Shown in pieces: positions 1 through 10,735 of a stretch of DNA of 64,000 nucleotides. This DNA comes from Berberis thunbergii (taxonomy: Eukaryota; Streptophyta; Magnoliopsida; Ranunculales; Berberidaceae). Positions within the stretch are counted from its first letter, which is position 1, and each line of letters starts with the position of its first letter. The translations under genes and the position numbers were made by a program. The notes beneath the pieces were generated by a model, which saw only the letters and a list, made by a program, of their open reading frames with translations, had not been told where the DNA came from and ran no database searches. The DNA lies in the NCBI GenBank assembly GCA_003290165.1, contig QNQO01002091.1:83576-147575 (forward strand), in the 5' to 3' direction.

Positions 1-1559
1 AGGAGGCCTCTCATTAATTTCATAGTGATTAATGAGGGTGGTCCAATGTTCTTAAAGGCTGTGAACTGTGAAGGGGAATACAAAGACAAGTTCTTCATTG
101 CTAATTTGATCAAGGAAGTTGTACGTGAGGTTGGGCCAAAGAATGTCGTTCAAGTTATAACCGACAATGCTCCAGTTTGTAAGGCTGCAGGTTTACTTGT
201 TGAGAGCGAGTATCCTGAGGTTTTTTGGACACCTTGTGTAGTCCACACTCTCAACCTTGCCTTGAAGAATATATGCGCTCCAAAGAACACGCCTGCAAAT
301 GAAAAGGCCTACAGTTTGTGTAGTTGAATTATTGATGTTGTTGGGGATGGGGTGACGATCAAGAACTTTATCATGAACCATTCCATGAGGTTGCACATGT
401 TTAACGAGCATTCGAGATTGAAGTTGCTTTCCATAGCTGAGACACGCTTTGCTTCAAGCATAATTATGCTGAAGAGGTTGAAAGACATTAAAAGTAGCAT
501 CCAAAGTATGGTGATTGGAGATAAGTGGGATTCCTATAAGGAAGATGATGTTGACAAAGCACGGATTGTGAAAGGAATGTTATTGGATGACTTGTGGTGG
601 GACAAAGTGGATTATGTGCTTCGTTTCACAGAGCCTATTTATTCAATGTTGCGGAGGGCTGATACAGATAAGTGTTGTCTTCACTTGGTGTATGAGATGT
701 GGGATGTTATGATTGAGAAAGTGAAACAAGTTATTTACCGCCATGAAGGAAAAGAAAATAGTGAGGAGTCAGAGTTTTTTTCAGTGGTGCATCAGATATT
801 GGTAGATCGATGGGAGAAAAACAACACACCACTGCATTGCTTAGCACATTCCTTGAATCCAAGGTAAATAATTTCACTGTTTTTAATTTTTTATTCTACT
901 TATTTTTTATTTGGGACATTGCTAATATTAATATATAATATAGGTATTATAGCACCGAATGGTTGGAAGAGGATCCTAATCGTATTGCGCCACACAAAGA
1001 TCCTGAGATTACAAATGAGAGAAATAAATGTTTCAAGAGATACTATCCTCTAATTGAAGACAGAAGAGTGGTTGTTACAGAGTATGTAAAGTTTTCAACT
1101 GCTGCTGGGCAGTTTGCAGAAAGTGATGCTATACAGAATAGAGCATACCTAGATCCTGATGTGTGGTGGGTTGCTCATGGTACCAGTGCACCCAATCTCT
1201 TGAATATTGCTTTGAAGTTACTTGGCCAACCTTGTTCTTCCTCATGTTGTGAGAGGAATTGGAGCACATATAACAACATCCACTCATTAAAAAGGAACAA
1301 ATTGACCCCAAAACGAGCTGAAGATTTAGTGTATGTACATTCCAACCTTCGTCTTTTGTCAAGAAGAAAACAAGAGTACCAAGAAGGTGAGACAAGGATG
1401 TGGGATGTCACAGGAGATAGTATTGATTCGTTGGATTTGGATGCTACTGGAGTGCTTGAGATTGCCAGTCTTTCGCTTGATGAACCTGAGCTAGAGGCTG
1501 AACTGTTGGATGCAGAAAATGTGACAATGGATGAGCTTGTTAATGAAGAAGAGATATAG
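1..1559 (+). pseudogene. hAT-superfamily transposase, 3' part, one in-frame stop
   Basis: The reading frame is open from base 1, so the 5' end lies outside the window. The N-terminal part matches the DUF659 domain of plant hAT transposases (INEGGPMFLKAV, VITDNAPVCKAAG, FWTPCVVHTLNLALKNI). The C-terminal part is the hAT dimerisation domain (WWVAHGTSAPNLL, CCERNWSTYN, NKLTPKRAEDLVYVHSNLRL). An 80-nt intron, 864-943, has a GTAAAT donor and a TATAG acceptor and restores the frame as R-Y-Y-S-T-E-W. TGA at 325-327 lies in the same frame as the sequence on both sides, at a site where family members usually have Trp, so this looks like one TGG-to-TGA change. The protein ends in an acidic tail at 1559. 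Family known: cut-and-paste DNA transposition in the nucleus. Inferred: no longer autonomous unless the stop is read through or is a sequence error. Confidence 0.9.
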
Positions 1560-1594
1560 CCGCCTTGCTGGTGACTGGTGAGTTTTTAAAATTA

Positions 1595-1735
1595 TCAATT
1601 TACAGTATCAAGTTAATGAAATTATATGAGTATGACTTGACTACTTGACTACTTTATGAGATTTACAGTATCAATTTACAGTATCAAGTTAATGAAATTA
1701 TGCCTTTATGAGTATGACTTGACTATTTGAGCAGT
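1595..1735. repeat. imperfect direct duplication 3' of the transposase
   Basis: The stretch starting near 1597 (ATCAATTTACAGTATCAAG, then GTTAATGAAATTAT and GAGTATGACTTGACTA) recurs from about 1669, with an additional partial copy between. It lies just downstream of the transposase stop codon, in what would be the 3' untranslated region. Confidence 0.6.
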
Positions 1736-1844
1736 TGAGCTTGACTTTATGATGCATTTGTAAATTTGAATGAATGAATTTGAATGTATTATTGATATGT
1801 TTGAATTTGATGAGTTACAAAAAATATATATTAAAAAATTAAGT

Positions 1845-1955
1845 TTGACCGTGTCGCCGAGTCGCCGAGTCCTATTTTTTTGAAAATTGCCGAGTCGCCG
1901 TGTCGTGTCCGTGTCCGTGTCCGTGTCCGTGTCCGAGTCCGTGCATCCTTGCACA
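1845..1955. mobile_element. hAT element 3' subterminal region with GTGTCC repeats
   Basis: GTCGCCGAGTCGCCGAGTCC is followed by about five GTGTCC hexamers (about 1905-1935) and then GTGCATCCTTGCA. Clustered short subterminal repeats next to a terminal inverted repeat are typical of hAT elements, where transposase binds. The 5' end is outside the window, so the inverted repeat and the 8-bp target duplication cannot be checked here. The exact terminus near 1945-1950 is an inference. Confidence 0.55.
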
Positions 1956-2234
1956 TCAATTTATTTTAATACACATAACGAAAAGGAGTTAGGTTGACCA
2001 ACAATAATTATGTTGAAACAATATAATAAATATACAACACCAGATATAATATAATTTTAGCCATTGTCTATTTACTGGTGTAGGAAATGAAATTTGCAAT
2101 TTAAAACCATGAAACCCTTGGAGCCTGAAATGTCCAGGGCTCATACTTGTCACCCACCACATAATGTCTCTTCAACCTACATATAAAAAGGCCCAAGTCC
2201 AACAGTCCAACTCACCAATATTCATTCACGTACA

Positions 2235-2261
2235 CCTACTACTACTACTACTACTACTACT
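2235..2261. repeat. (CTA)n microsatellite
   Basis: Nine tandem CTA/ACT trinucleotides lie just downstream of a TATAAAAA sequence near 2183, in a possible 5' leader region. Confidence 0.85.
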
Positions 2262-2490
2262 TCCAAACCAGCTCATTCTTCTTCCTCTTCTTTTTCTTAT
2301 TTTTTCATAGCTAGGTAGACATGGCCATGTACTCTTTCTTCTCTCAGAGTTGCTGCTAGAATAGAAGCAACAATGTTGATAATGAAAAGGAATCAGCAAC
2401 AAGTAGCAGCAAGCTGCACCCTGATTCTTCTATCCAAATGGACCAAATCCAGACAAACAAATAGCAAGTTGCGTCGCATTGTGACTTTGG

Positions 2491-2621
2491 TTCATCCAAT
2501 TGATTTGATGGTCAGATCTGAACTGAAGTGTCGCATTGATTTGATGGTCAAATCATTTATGCTCTATTATTGCAACTTTTGTTCATCCAATTGATTTGAT
2601 GGTCAGATCTGAACTGAAGTG
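2491..2621. repeat. 40-bp perfect direct repeat
   Basis: The 40 bases at 2491-2530 (starting TTCATCCAATTGATTTGATG) recur exactly at 2582-2621, with a partial third copy of TCGCATTGATTTGATGGTC between them. This looks like a local slippage or unequal-exchange duplication. Confidence 0.85.
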
Positions 2622-2859
2622 ACAAATGAACTTGGCGCTCTTTGGGCTCTTTGGAAATTTGACGATGATGTTAGGCATGGCAGGAAGGATGAGGAAATGA
2701 GACCACACTCGGGCTTAGGGCAGAGTCCTTGGCTTCTTGATGTGAGGAATGGGAGGGAGGAGGAACTTGTGGAATGCAAGTGGAGAAGATGAAGTGACTG
2801 AAGAGACGAGAACAGAAAGAGTGTGTGAACTATGAGGGTTTTTTTTAGAGTTAAATATT

Positions 2860-4180
2860 GTAACCCCACTCATATTAAGACACATGTCATTTAAACAGAT
2901 TGGAATCAGACTGTTTGAATATACATATTTGAAACCAGACTTGAACCGTTTTACAATGATCTGAATTGATCCGGACCGTTTGAAGCAAAACGGTCCGGTC
3001 CGATTTGGATCCGCGGCTCCTCGGCACATACTCCAGAAATTCCAGCTCAGGATTGATTGCCTTTGCAAAGTCAAACTTAATCACCAAGCATGCGACAGTC
3101 TAGTTTTTGCAATCAAGGCAACATCCACCAATTGCCTATCCTATACTTGATAAGGTGTCATGACATCTATATAATCGTTTATAACACATAATATGAAGGC
3201 AAGTATTTTCTATAACTTTAATATACTGACGTGATGGGGCTTATTGGTTGAAAACTCTCAAACAAGGTTGCTCGTCCGACTGTTGTTGTGCAACGATTTT
3301 CTCAGCTGATCTCTGAATTGTTGAGTGCGTCATCCAACCTAGCACCTCACATTAGACCAATTTGTTGGCTAATTCTGGCATATTCTTCCATTTTTATTGA
3401 GGAGTGATTCTCACTGTCAATTGGGCTTCTAACAATCATCATTCACTGCTCCGAAGTCCGAACTACCTTACAACAAGGAACTGAGGGCAATGCCTAATTC
3501 ACCCTGCCTTGTTCTGATTGAGTTCCGGTTATTCTACTTTGCACCCGCCAAATCATATACAGTGGCTCTGGAGGCATCTGAGGAGCCAGTCTTTCAACTG
3601 GTTTTAACTCTCTCTCTCTCTCTTTTCTTTTCTTTTTCTTTTGGTTTTTTGTCTTAATTTTTTAAATGGCATAGATCTTAATCAAATAGCACAATATACA
3701 AGCATATGCTTATTTGTTAATCTACAAAACCTAACACAATACAATCAATTTTCTGAGTTTTCATTTACTTGTGAGCGTATAGCATGCTATCACTAGTACA
3801 GCCCAATTTTTAGATTCAGAATCTCAGATATAGGCAAAATGCATTTTATTTGCATAGATTATTTTAGAACATACGAAGATGAGTCCAGAGGCCGAAAAAC
3901 ACTTCCTATTTTATATGGCCGAGATAGAGATTTCCAAACCGAGGGAAATACCAATGAGGACCCTAAAAAGAAAAGAAAAAAAACAATACAGAACGATTTT
4001 ATTTTTGGTTATTTTTTACTTCCAAAACTAACCTTGTAAGATTTCTCCATAGTCAAGTTATTGTCTTTATTGCTTTGTTTTTTTTAATGCAAAAAAAATC
4101 CAATTTATTTATAATGAAAGTAGATAGAGAGATCACTGGAACAGAGAATAAAAGATGATTGTATGAGTTAATTGTTGAAA
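2860..4180. other. intergenic stretch without a recognised gene
   Basis: I find no gene family I can name here. A (CT)n run lies at about 3609-3626. A minus-strand open stretch near 2990-3087 (MVIKFDFAKAINPELEFLEY) reads like a coding remnant, but it has no flanking exons and no family I can name. The rest is AT-rich and broken in all frames. Confidence 0.4.
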
Positions 4181-4190
4181 ATAAACTGAC

Positions 4191-4276
4191 CTCCCCGAAC
4201 ATAAACCTATCAAATCTGTCTTTAATTACTTCGTGAGCAGACTCACAAGTTGTCAATGCATTATTTAGTATTGATG
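4191..4276 (-). pseudogene. exon-like fragment, unrecognised
   Basis: On the minus strand the sequence reads TCTAGTAG, an acceptor-like site, then an open 86-nt stretch (SILNNALTTCESAHEVIKD, ending FDRFMFGE), then a GTCAGT donor-like site. The bounded open frame looks like a single internal exon, but I do not recognise the protein and see no partner exons. It is not part of COP9 subunit 7. Confidence 0.25.
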
Positions 4277-4661
4277 CTACTAGATAAGAGATATGAAAGT
4301 GATTGTCTCCATGATACGATTCACAGTTTTGTGTTTAGCGATGAAGTTGTTCCAGAGTTTTCATTGAAAACTTAGGTTATTGAGAAATTTTCTTTATTAT
4401 TCAATTTCTTTTCACCAGTATTTTGCTTCCATGTAGGGTTACATCAATCTCATGCAAACAGGAATTCCACAAAACATTTACAAATTACATAACTTTTCAG
4501 TACCATAACATTGTGCATACTAATGACATGAAAGACTAAGAACTTAAATATTCATGCTTGTGTTTATGATAACAGACCACCCAATCAAACAAGGAATTTC
4601 TTTTAAAAGCATTAAAAAGAAAGATTCAAAACGATCCAGTACTGGATTTTCCTATACTTAC

Positions 4662-5493
4662 TCTTGTAATCACTCCATGTCCCATGAGAAAATAGTCGGA
4701 GCAGGTCCAGAAATGTAGAATGCTCAGTCCCCCGTAGCTACATTGAATAACAAAATAATAGTAAACAGAGGGAGAATAGCACATCCACCAACTAAGTATG
4801 ATGAAGTGATCTTCATATATGAATAACACAAGATAGCACATTGTAATAAGATCGTTAAAGCATGCCCTGACACACTCTGCACGAATGGGATGTCTATAAA
4901 TATCATAATCAGAAAATATGCACTGTTTGAAGCCTTGACGGCGAACATGACTCTGAGTTCTCCCTCACACTCAAACCCTAATCAATGTAATATACATTGG
5001 CTCCTCTCCTAATGTCCGCGCGCAAAACCCTAGGTTTCCCTCAATCTAATTGGGTCCTCAAAATAGCTAGATTTTTCATAAGTCACTTAATAGTGTTTCA
5101 TTTCATTGATTGAAACACAATCGTTCCCACATCTAAACCTACACTTACCTATGATTACCAATCAATGGTGCCACAAAATTGATTAAACAAAAAAAATTAA
5201 AAAACCTAAAATAAAACGAAAAACCCACCCAACACACTAATAGCATCGAATAAAAAAACCCAAAAAAAATAGATTAGTGTGTTTATGCAAAACCTTGAAA
5301 CTGAAAATAAGAAAAAGTAGGCAGAGATTCAAACCTCTGCAAGGTTGGGAACAGAAAGGATCTCAGAAAACGCAAAGAGAGAAGGATGGGAAGTGGCCTC
5401 AACAATTAGACTAGAGAGAGATGACCCTTTGTGATTCTCAGCCTGTTTCACGAAATACTCGATCACCTCCGCTTGTTTCTGCTCGATGTCCAT
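4662..5493 (-). pseudogene. CSN7: COP9 signalosome subunit 7, first two coding exons only
   Basis: Exon 1 (5493 down to 5335, 53 codons) starts MDIEQKQAEVIEYFVKQA and runs through LIVEATSHPSLFAFSEIL to PNLAE. Exon 2 (4737 down to 4662, 76 nt) reads LRGTEHSTFLDLLRLF then SHGTWSDYK. The 597-nt intron starts GTTTGAAT and ends ATGTAG. Exon 2 is followed by a good GTAAGTATAG donor. Joined across the intron this is the recognisable N-terminus of CSN7, a PCI-domain subunit of the complex that removes NEDD8 from cullins in the nucleus and cytosol. The following exons, including the PCI region, are not found on the minus strand down to base 2000. I infer a truncated duplicate, unless a very long intron leads further left. 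The start codon is chosen by family convention. An upstream Met at 5562 is in frame. Confidence 0.85.
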
Positions 5494-5840
5494 CTTAGAT
5501 AGAGAACAGAACACAGAAAACGAAGAAGAGTTCAGAGACCCAAAATGTTCCAACCCATTCACCAGAAAACCTAGATGGAGACTGAGGAAGGTCTATTTCT
5601 CGATGAAAAAATCGACTTGGTGAACAAAGTAAGGAGGGGTTTCGAAGAACAAGTCCAAAGCAGAGAGAGTTCTTCGATTCTTATTTCGTGTGATGCGAAT
5701 TTTCCAATTTGGGCTATAAGCATGTATTGGTGGTGGATATAAACACCCCCTTACCCCCTTCTTAGATTTTAGTCCCCCCATCACTCCCGGAACAAATATG
5801 TTAGTTATATCGCGTGACGGTGAAGATAAAAGAAAAAATA
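5494..5840 (-). other. upstream flank of the CSN7 fragment
   Basis: This stretch would hold the 5' untranslated region and promoter of the CSN7 fragment. It has no recognisable gene of its own. The frame is open upstream of the chosen CSN7 start to Met at 5562. Confidence 0.35.
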
Positions 5841-5843
5841 ACA

Positions 5844-6035
5844 ATTCTAGTCAGTCAGGTTTGCTAGCCACTTTTAGGTAAAGTCTTGGCTTTTTTATAA
5901 TTTACCCCCCCCCCCCCCCCCCCATTTCTATAGGTGGTGTTTGTGATTGTGTTTTAAAGATAATGGGTAAAAAGTGTAAAAAAAAAAAACCAAAACTTGA
6001 CGAAAAAGTGACTAGCAAACCTGGCTGGCTAAAAT
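5844..6035. mobile_element. MITE-like inverted-repeat element
   Basis: The left arm 5844-5896 (core TCAGTCAGGTTTGCTAGCCA) is matched by the reverse complement of 5984-6035 (core AGCCAGCCAGGTTTGCTAGT) over about 50 bases with roughly 80 percent identity. The 192-bp length, long terminal inverted repeats and lack of coding capacity fit a non-autonomous DNA element. No clear target-site duplication is visible. Confidence 0.7.
5905..5923. repeat. 19-base poly(C) run
   Basis: Nineteen consecutive C residues lie in the spacer between the MITE arms. The length is probably unstable and may be miscounted. Confidence 0.9.
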
Positions 6036-6057
6036 TACTTGAGAAAGTTTGTGGAAA

Positions 6058-7433
6058 TTTAGGTTATTTATATTATCTGACAAGGTCTTTTTCATTTTGT
6101 TTGACAAAAAAAATGGAAGTGTTTTTCTCATCGGTGAAAATATTGATTTTTTAGATAGTTTAAGGTATAAATTTTTAAGAAACTCCATCTCTCTAGCAAC
6201 TTTTATTCTAGGAAAAAATGTCACTTGTCATTTCTTCACTATCTTTTCATTTTTCATAATTGTAGTTTAATGTGATTCACATGCTAATCTCATTGTTCAA
6301 TTTTCTCCACACATCGGTATGTCTAATTCCTAATTGAAGCATGTTAGACCAAATCCTATTAGTAAATTGATTTAATTTTCATTTCACATAGATAACATAA
6401 CATATATAATCATACTAGCACATAAAATATAATTTTTCTTGAGTGCTCTTAATATTTTGTGATCATTTCCCAAAGTTAGAACTTAAAAATTAAAGAATTT
6501 ATGTTATCATAACAAATGGAAAATTTATATGAGAGAATGTATGAATTAGGAAAAGTTCATAGGTGAGATACAGCAAAAAAAAATAAAAAAAATTATTTCT
6601 TCACACTTCCTATTTTATTTTTATTTTTTTATATTCATCAAGTGAAAAGCTATTGCTATTTTGATTGGAATGCCATGAAGTTCTTCCTGGAAGTTTGGGG
6701 CATGATTGTGAGTTTAATGTATTCCAAACAACTTCTTTATTTATGATATAAAGACCCTAGAAAAAAACATATTTTCTTATCGCCCCAAACCTTCTCATTT
6801 TAAGGGTGAAATATCTCACTTTTAGGATCTATAAAGAAGTGAAGTTCTAAGCTCAAACATTTGTCTAATCCGTCTATATGAGAGACATTGCTAGAGAAGC
6901 CATTGAGTGTTAGCCTGCCAAACTCGCTTTACCACGTGTGGATTTAAAATTTTGAGGTAGAACTTGTATGGGTAAGTATCTCCCGGAGACGTTGAACATG
7001 TGGTAAGACTTGGATATATTGCTTCCCATATAATGTTTATCCTAAGCAACTAACAATATTACCAATCAGGTAAAGTGTTTTGTGGTTAATGCACTAGTAT
7101 AACTATATTACTAGAAATGTTGTGCTATTATTGTACATATTTGCAAGCAACTCCATGCTGGACCTAAAGCAGTACATGATTTAAAGCGTCTAGTATTCAA
7201 CTAGTTACACCAGAAGTGTCTGGTGCATAACAAAATATACAAATGATAAATACATTGAAAGATTATCGAAATATCTTGTAAAATGAGTATAAATAATGGT
7301 GTACTTGTTTAATTTTACATACTTGAATTTATGCTAAGGTTTTCAATTGATTTTTGTTGAGATTGGAATCGAAATGTTCTACTCATTGAGTTGTGTCGCC
7401 ATGATGATATACTTAACAAGGTCTTTAGGTTAT
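6058..7433. repeat. 1.37-kb direct tandem duplication, copy 1
   Basis: The block from TTTAGGTTATTTATATTATC to GATGATATACTTAACAA is repeated immediately downstream with only scattered single-base differences. No gene is recognised in it. Both ends carry AACAAGGTCTTT, a likely short homology used in the duplication. Confidence 0.9.
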
Positions 7434-8785
7434 TTATATTATCTAACAAGGTCTTTTTCATTTTGTTTGACAAAAAAATGGAAGTGTTTTTCTCATTGGT
7501 GAAAATATTGATTTTTTAGATAGTTTAAGGTATAAATTTTTAAGAAACTCCATCTCTCTAGCAACTTTTATTCTAGGAAAAAATGTCACTTGTCATTTCT
7601 TCACTATCTTTTCATTTTTCATAATTGTAGTTTAATGTGATTCACATGCTAATCTCATTGTTCAATTTTCTCCACACATCGGTATGTTTAATTCCTAATT
7701 GAAGCATGTTAGACCAAATCCTATTAGTAAATTGATTTAATTTTCATTTCACATAGATAACATAACATATATAATCATACTAGCACATAAAATATGATTT
7801 TCTTGAGTGCTCTTAATATTTTGTGATCATTTCCCAAAGTTAGAACTTACAAATTAAAGAAATTTATGTTATCATAACAAATGGAAAATTTATATGAGAG
7901 AATGTATGAATTAGGAAAAGTTCATAGGTGAGATACAGCAAAATAAATAAATAAAAAATTATTTCTTCACACTTCCTATTTTATTTTATTTTTTTATATT
8001 CATCAAGTGAAAAGCTATTGCTATTTTGATTGGAATGCCATGAAGTTCTTCCTGGAAGTTTGGGGCATGATTGTGAGTTTAATGTATTCCAAACAACTTC
8101 TTTATTTATGATATAAAGACCCTAGAAAAAAACATATTTTCTTATCGCCCCAAACCTTCTCATTTTAAGGGTGAAATATCTCACTTTTAGGATCTATAAA
8201 GAAGTGAAGTTCTAAGCTCAAACATTTGTCTAATCCGTCTATATGAGAGACATTGCTAGAGAAGCCATTGAGTGTTAGCCTGCCAAACTCGCTTTACCAC
8301 GTGTGGATTTAAAATTTTGAGGTAGAACTTGTATGGGGTAAGTATCACCCGGAGACGTTGAACATGTGGTAAGACTTGGATATATTGCTTCCCATATAAT
8401 GTTTATCCTAAGCAACTAACAATATTACCAATCAAGTAAAGTGTTTTGTGGTTAATGCACTAGTATAACTATATTACTAGAAATGTTGTGCTATTATTGT
8501 ACATATTTGCAAGCAACTCCATGCTGGACCTAAAGCAGTACATGATTTTAAAGCGTCTAGTATTCAACTAGTTACACCAGAAGTGTCTGGTGCATAACAA
8601 AATATACAAATGATAAATACATTGAAGATTATCGAAATATCTTGTAAAATGAGTATAAATAATGGTGTACTTGTTTAATTTTACATACTTGAATTTATGC
8701 TAAGGTTTTCAATTGATTTTTGTTGAGATTGGAATCGAAATGTTCTACTCATTGAGTTGTGTCGCCATGATGATATACTTAACAA
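7434..8785. repeat. 1.37-kb direct tandem duplication, copy 2
   Basis: This is the second copy, offset by 1376 bases from the first and nearly identical. The unit lacks TG...CA ends and there is no sequence between the copies, so these are not LTRs. Confidence 0.9.
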
Positions 8786-8821
8786 TTTTTGTTTAAACCA
8801 ACCGGTGGAGGATAATTATAT

Positions 8822-9070
8822 AGGGGTGTATTCAATTAAGCATTGTGAAGGATTTTAAATCCAGGGGTATTCAATTAAGTATTTGAAATAATCTATCTAA
8901 GTATAGGGGTATTCAATATGGATTTAAAATAATTGTTTCAAAATCCATCAAAATCAGGGGATATTCATTTCATGCTTTTCAAAAGTCCACCAAATCAGGA
9001 GGTATTAAAAAATGAGTGGATTTTGATTAATTTGTTAAAGTTGTGGATTTTGAAGGATTTTTAGTGAAAA
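8822..9070. mobile_element. AATCC/GGATT-rich MITE-like sequence, left part
   Basis: GGGGTGTATTCAATTAAG recurs as GGGGTATTCAAT motifs at about 8865 and 8907, followed by GGATTTTAAATCC and GTGGATTTTGAAGGATTTTT. This composition is known from abundant plant MITEs. Its 3' motif TGGATTTTGAAGGATTTT is found inverted near 10520-10540. Confidence 0.5.
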
Positions 9071-9590
9071 ATATAAATAAAAAGAGTCATTTCAAATCTT
9101 ACCCGGCCTCCCCATCATATTTCAACGGATTTGTATTATCTCGCTCCTTCCCCTTTTCCCCTCTCTCTCATTCCTCCTTTTTTTCTCTATCTTCTTATAG
9201 GGTTCTTGTTCTTTATGATGAAGATCAACAAACGCTCCCATTTCAATATCAATTGAACCCATCATCCATTTTTTTACGAATTTACCCCTCCTACCAAACC
9301 CATTGTCAGTGCTCAATAGCTTTGAATTGATTGCAAGCAAAATGTACACAAACAATGAAGAAGACTAGAAAGGGAATGAGTGAAAGTTTATTTTGCATAT
9401 ATATATTCTTTCGATTAAAGGTGAAAAAAAATACTACAGTTGAATATAGAAACAGCTAGTGCATCCACTATTTCAACCATGCATCCCTGTCACAATCGGA
9501 CTCACTAACATCCATACATGCATACAACTACTACTGCAAAACACATAACATTTAATATTTCAACGAGGCTTTCAGATTTGTGATTTTTGA
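9071..9590. other. unassigned stretch
   Basis: An open frame on each strand (plus 9043-9330, minus 9122-9355) covers a CT-rich stretch, but neither resembles a known protein. I see nothing else supportable. Confidence 0.3.
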
Positions 9591-9611
9591 TGTCCTTTTC
9601 ATATTTTGTCT

Positions 9612-10375
9612 ATGTTCCTTTGCTATGGTGTAGTTAAAGCACGTCATTTGTTTGATGAAATGTCTCATAAAAAATATTACTTCTATCAACATATTGATTT
9701 CCGTTTATAAGGTAAATACCATTATGAAGAATATGGTCATTCAGATTCATGTCATATTGTTAAATTGGGTGATGGATCATCACTTGCCTTGCAACACTTT
9801 GGTTTGATTCTCACTGTAAATGTCCACTCTGTCTTCAATTAGCTTCTTAGGTTTTTGGTTTCAATAATAAGGAATTCTCATACTCTAGCATCCTAAGCAT
9901 TACTGCAATAATAAAGTATGAAAAGAATACTAAAGCTTTTCGAGAAAATTTCATTTCATTTTTTGCTCCAAATCCATCGGATTGCTTATATTCCTATTAT
10001 AAAAAAAATACAAGGAGGTTCATTATCTCGTAATCAAAATTGGAATAGAGTTGGATGAGTTGCAAGTATGAAAATGGGAGAAATGGTTGCAAGGGAACCC
10101 CAAATGGAATCGATTTGTATATTGCTATTCGATATTTATGTTGCCAAAGGGACGTGGGAAGATGTTGCTAAGGTTAGGGCAATAATGTATAGTAAACGTA
10201 TAAAAAAGAGTTTGGGTGTAGTTGGGTAGAGGTCGATGTACAGGTCCATGTTTTTTTTTTCTCTAAAGATGGATCTCATTCAAAGGTCGTAGAGATCTAT
10301 TGAAAATTAGATGAACTGAGTGAGAACTGATTTCAGCCAGAGCAGGTTTCAACAATGATTTCAGTGGCGGTGTCT
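9612..10375 (+). pseudogene. PPR protein C-terminal fragment (PPR, E and E+ motifs), decayed
   Basis: Three pieces in changing frames match the C-terminal part of a PLS-class pentatricopeptide-repeat protein. At 9612 there is a PPR-like helix (VVKARHLFDEMSHKK). At 10119 the E-motif signature follows (LFDIYVAKGTWEDVAKVRA, then MYSKRIKKSLG). At 10264 an E+-like piece reads KDGSHSKVVEIY, stop, KLDELSEN. The family acts in organelle RNA editing and processing. Stops and frame shifts between the pieces make it non-functional. Its last part and the sequence after it, to about 10680, are homologous to a segment in every unit of the downstream array. Confidence 0.75.
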
Positions 10376-10379
10376 TTCA

Positions 10380-10550
10380 TGGCTTTCTATAACTAATAAA
10401 AAATTCATAACAATCCATAGAAATCTGTAAGAATCCTTTAAAATCCATAAAAACCATGTGGATTTCGTAAAATCCATTAAAATCCTTTGAAATTCTTTAA
10501 AATCCAAGGGTTTTAAAATCCTTCAAAATCCATGTGAGAACTAAGAATTA
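10380..10550. mobile_element. AAAATCC-rich MITE-like sequence, right part
   Basis: The sequence is dominated by AATCCTTTAAAATCC variants and ends with AAAATCCTTCAAAATCCATG. Its reverse complement matches TGGATTTTGAAGGATTTT at 9050, so it is inverted relative to the left part. The same stretch is present in every array unit. Confidence 0.55.
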
Positions 10551-10680
10551 GGTTTTCATCTAAGTTTGTATTTATCATATGTATTTTGACATGTATTGTT
10601 TGTACCAGTTTTTACATAACGATGTAAGAAAACTTTGTAATTTTTTTATTAGATTTATTTACGTGGGCATTGACACTTTG

Positions 10681-10735
10681 TAAGAAAATCTCGGAATGGG
10701 CTTTGATGATGATGATGATTTATTTTACTGGGCAA
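10681..10735 (+). pseudogene. possible relic of the defensin-like gene intron
   Basis: AAAATCTCGGAATGGGCTTTGATGATGA closely matches the intron of the array genes around ATCGAAAATGGGCTTTGATG, and the bases after it remain weakly similar up to TTTACTG. It lies at the end of the segment shared with the array unit. No exon is recognisable next to it. Confidence 0.4.

Larger units (their letters stand above)
2180..2850 (+). other. possible small transcribed locus, unrecognised
   Basis: A TATA-like ATATAAAAAG near 2182 is followed by a CT-rich leader and ATGGCCATG at 2321. That frame (MAMYSFFSQSCC) hits TAG after 12 codons, then stays open in the same frame for about 34 codons. A second open stretch at about 2624-2790 reads TNELGALWALWKFDDD and onward. 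I do not recognise a family. A decayed small gene is possible, and so is chance. Confidence 0.2.

Noticed and set aside
6058..8785. Pair of LTRs of a retrotransposon
   Set aside because: The copies touch with no internal region, lack TG...CA ends, and have no target duplication.
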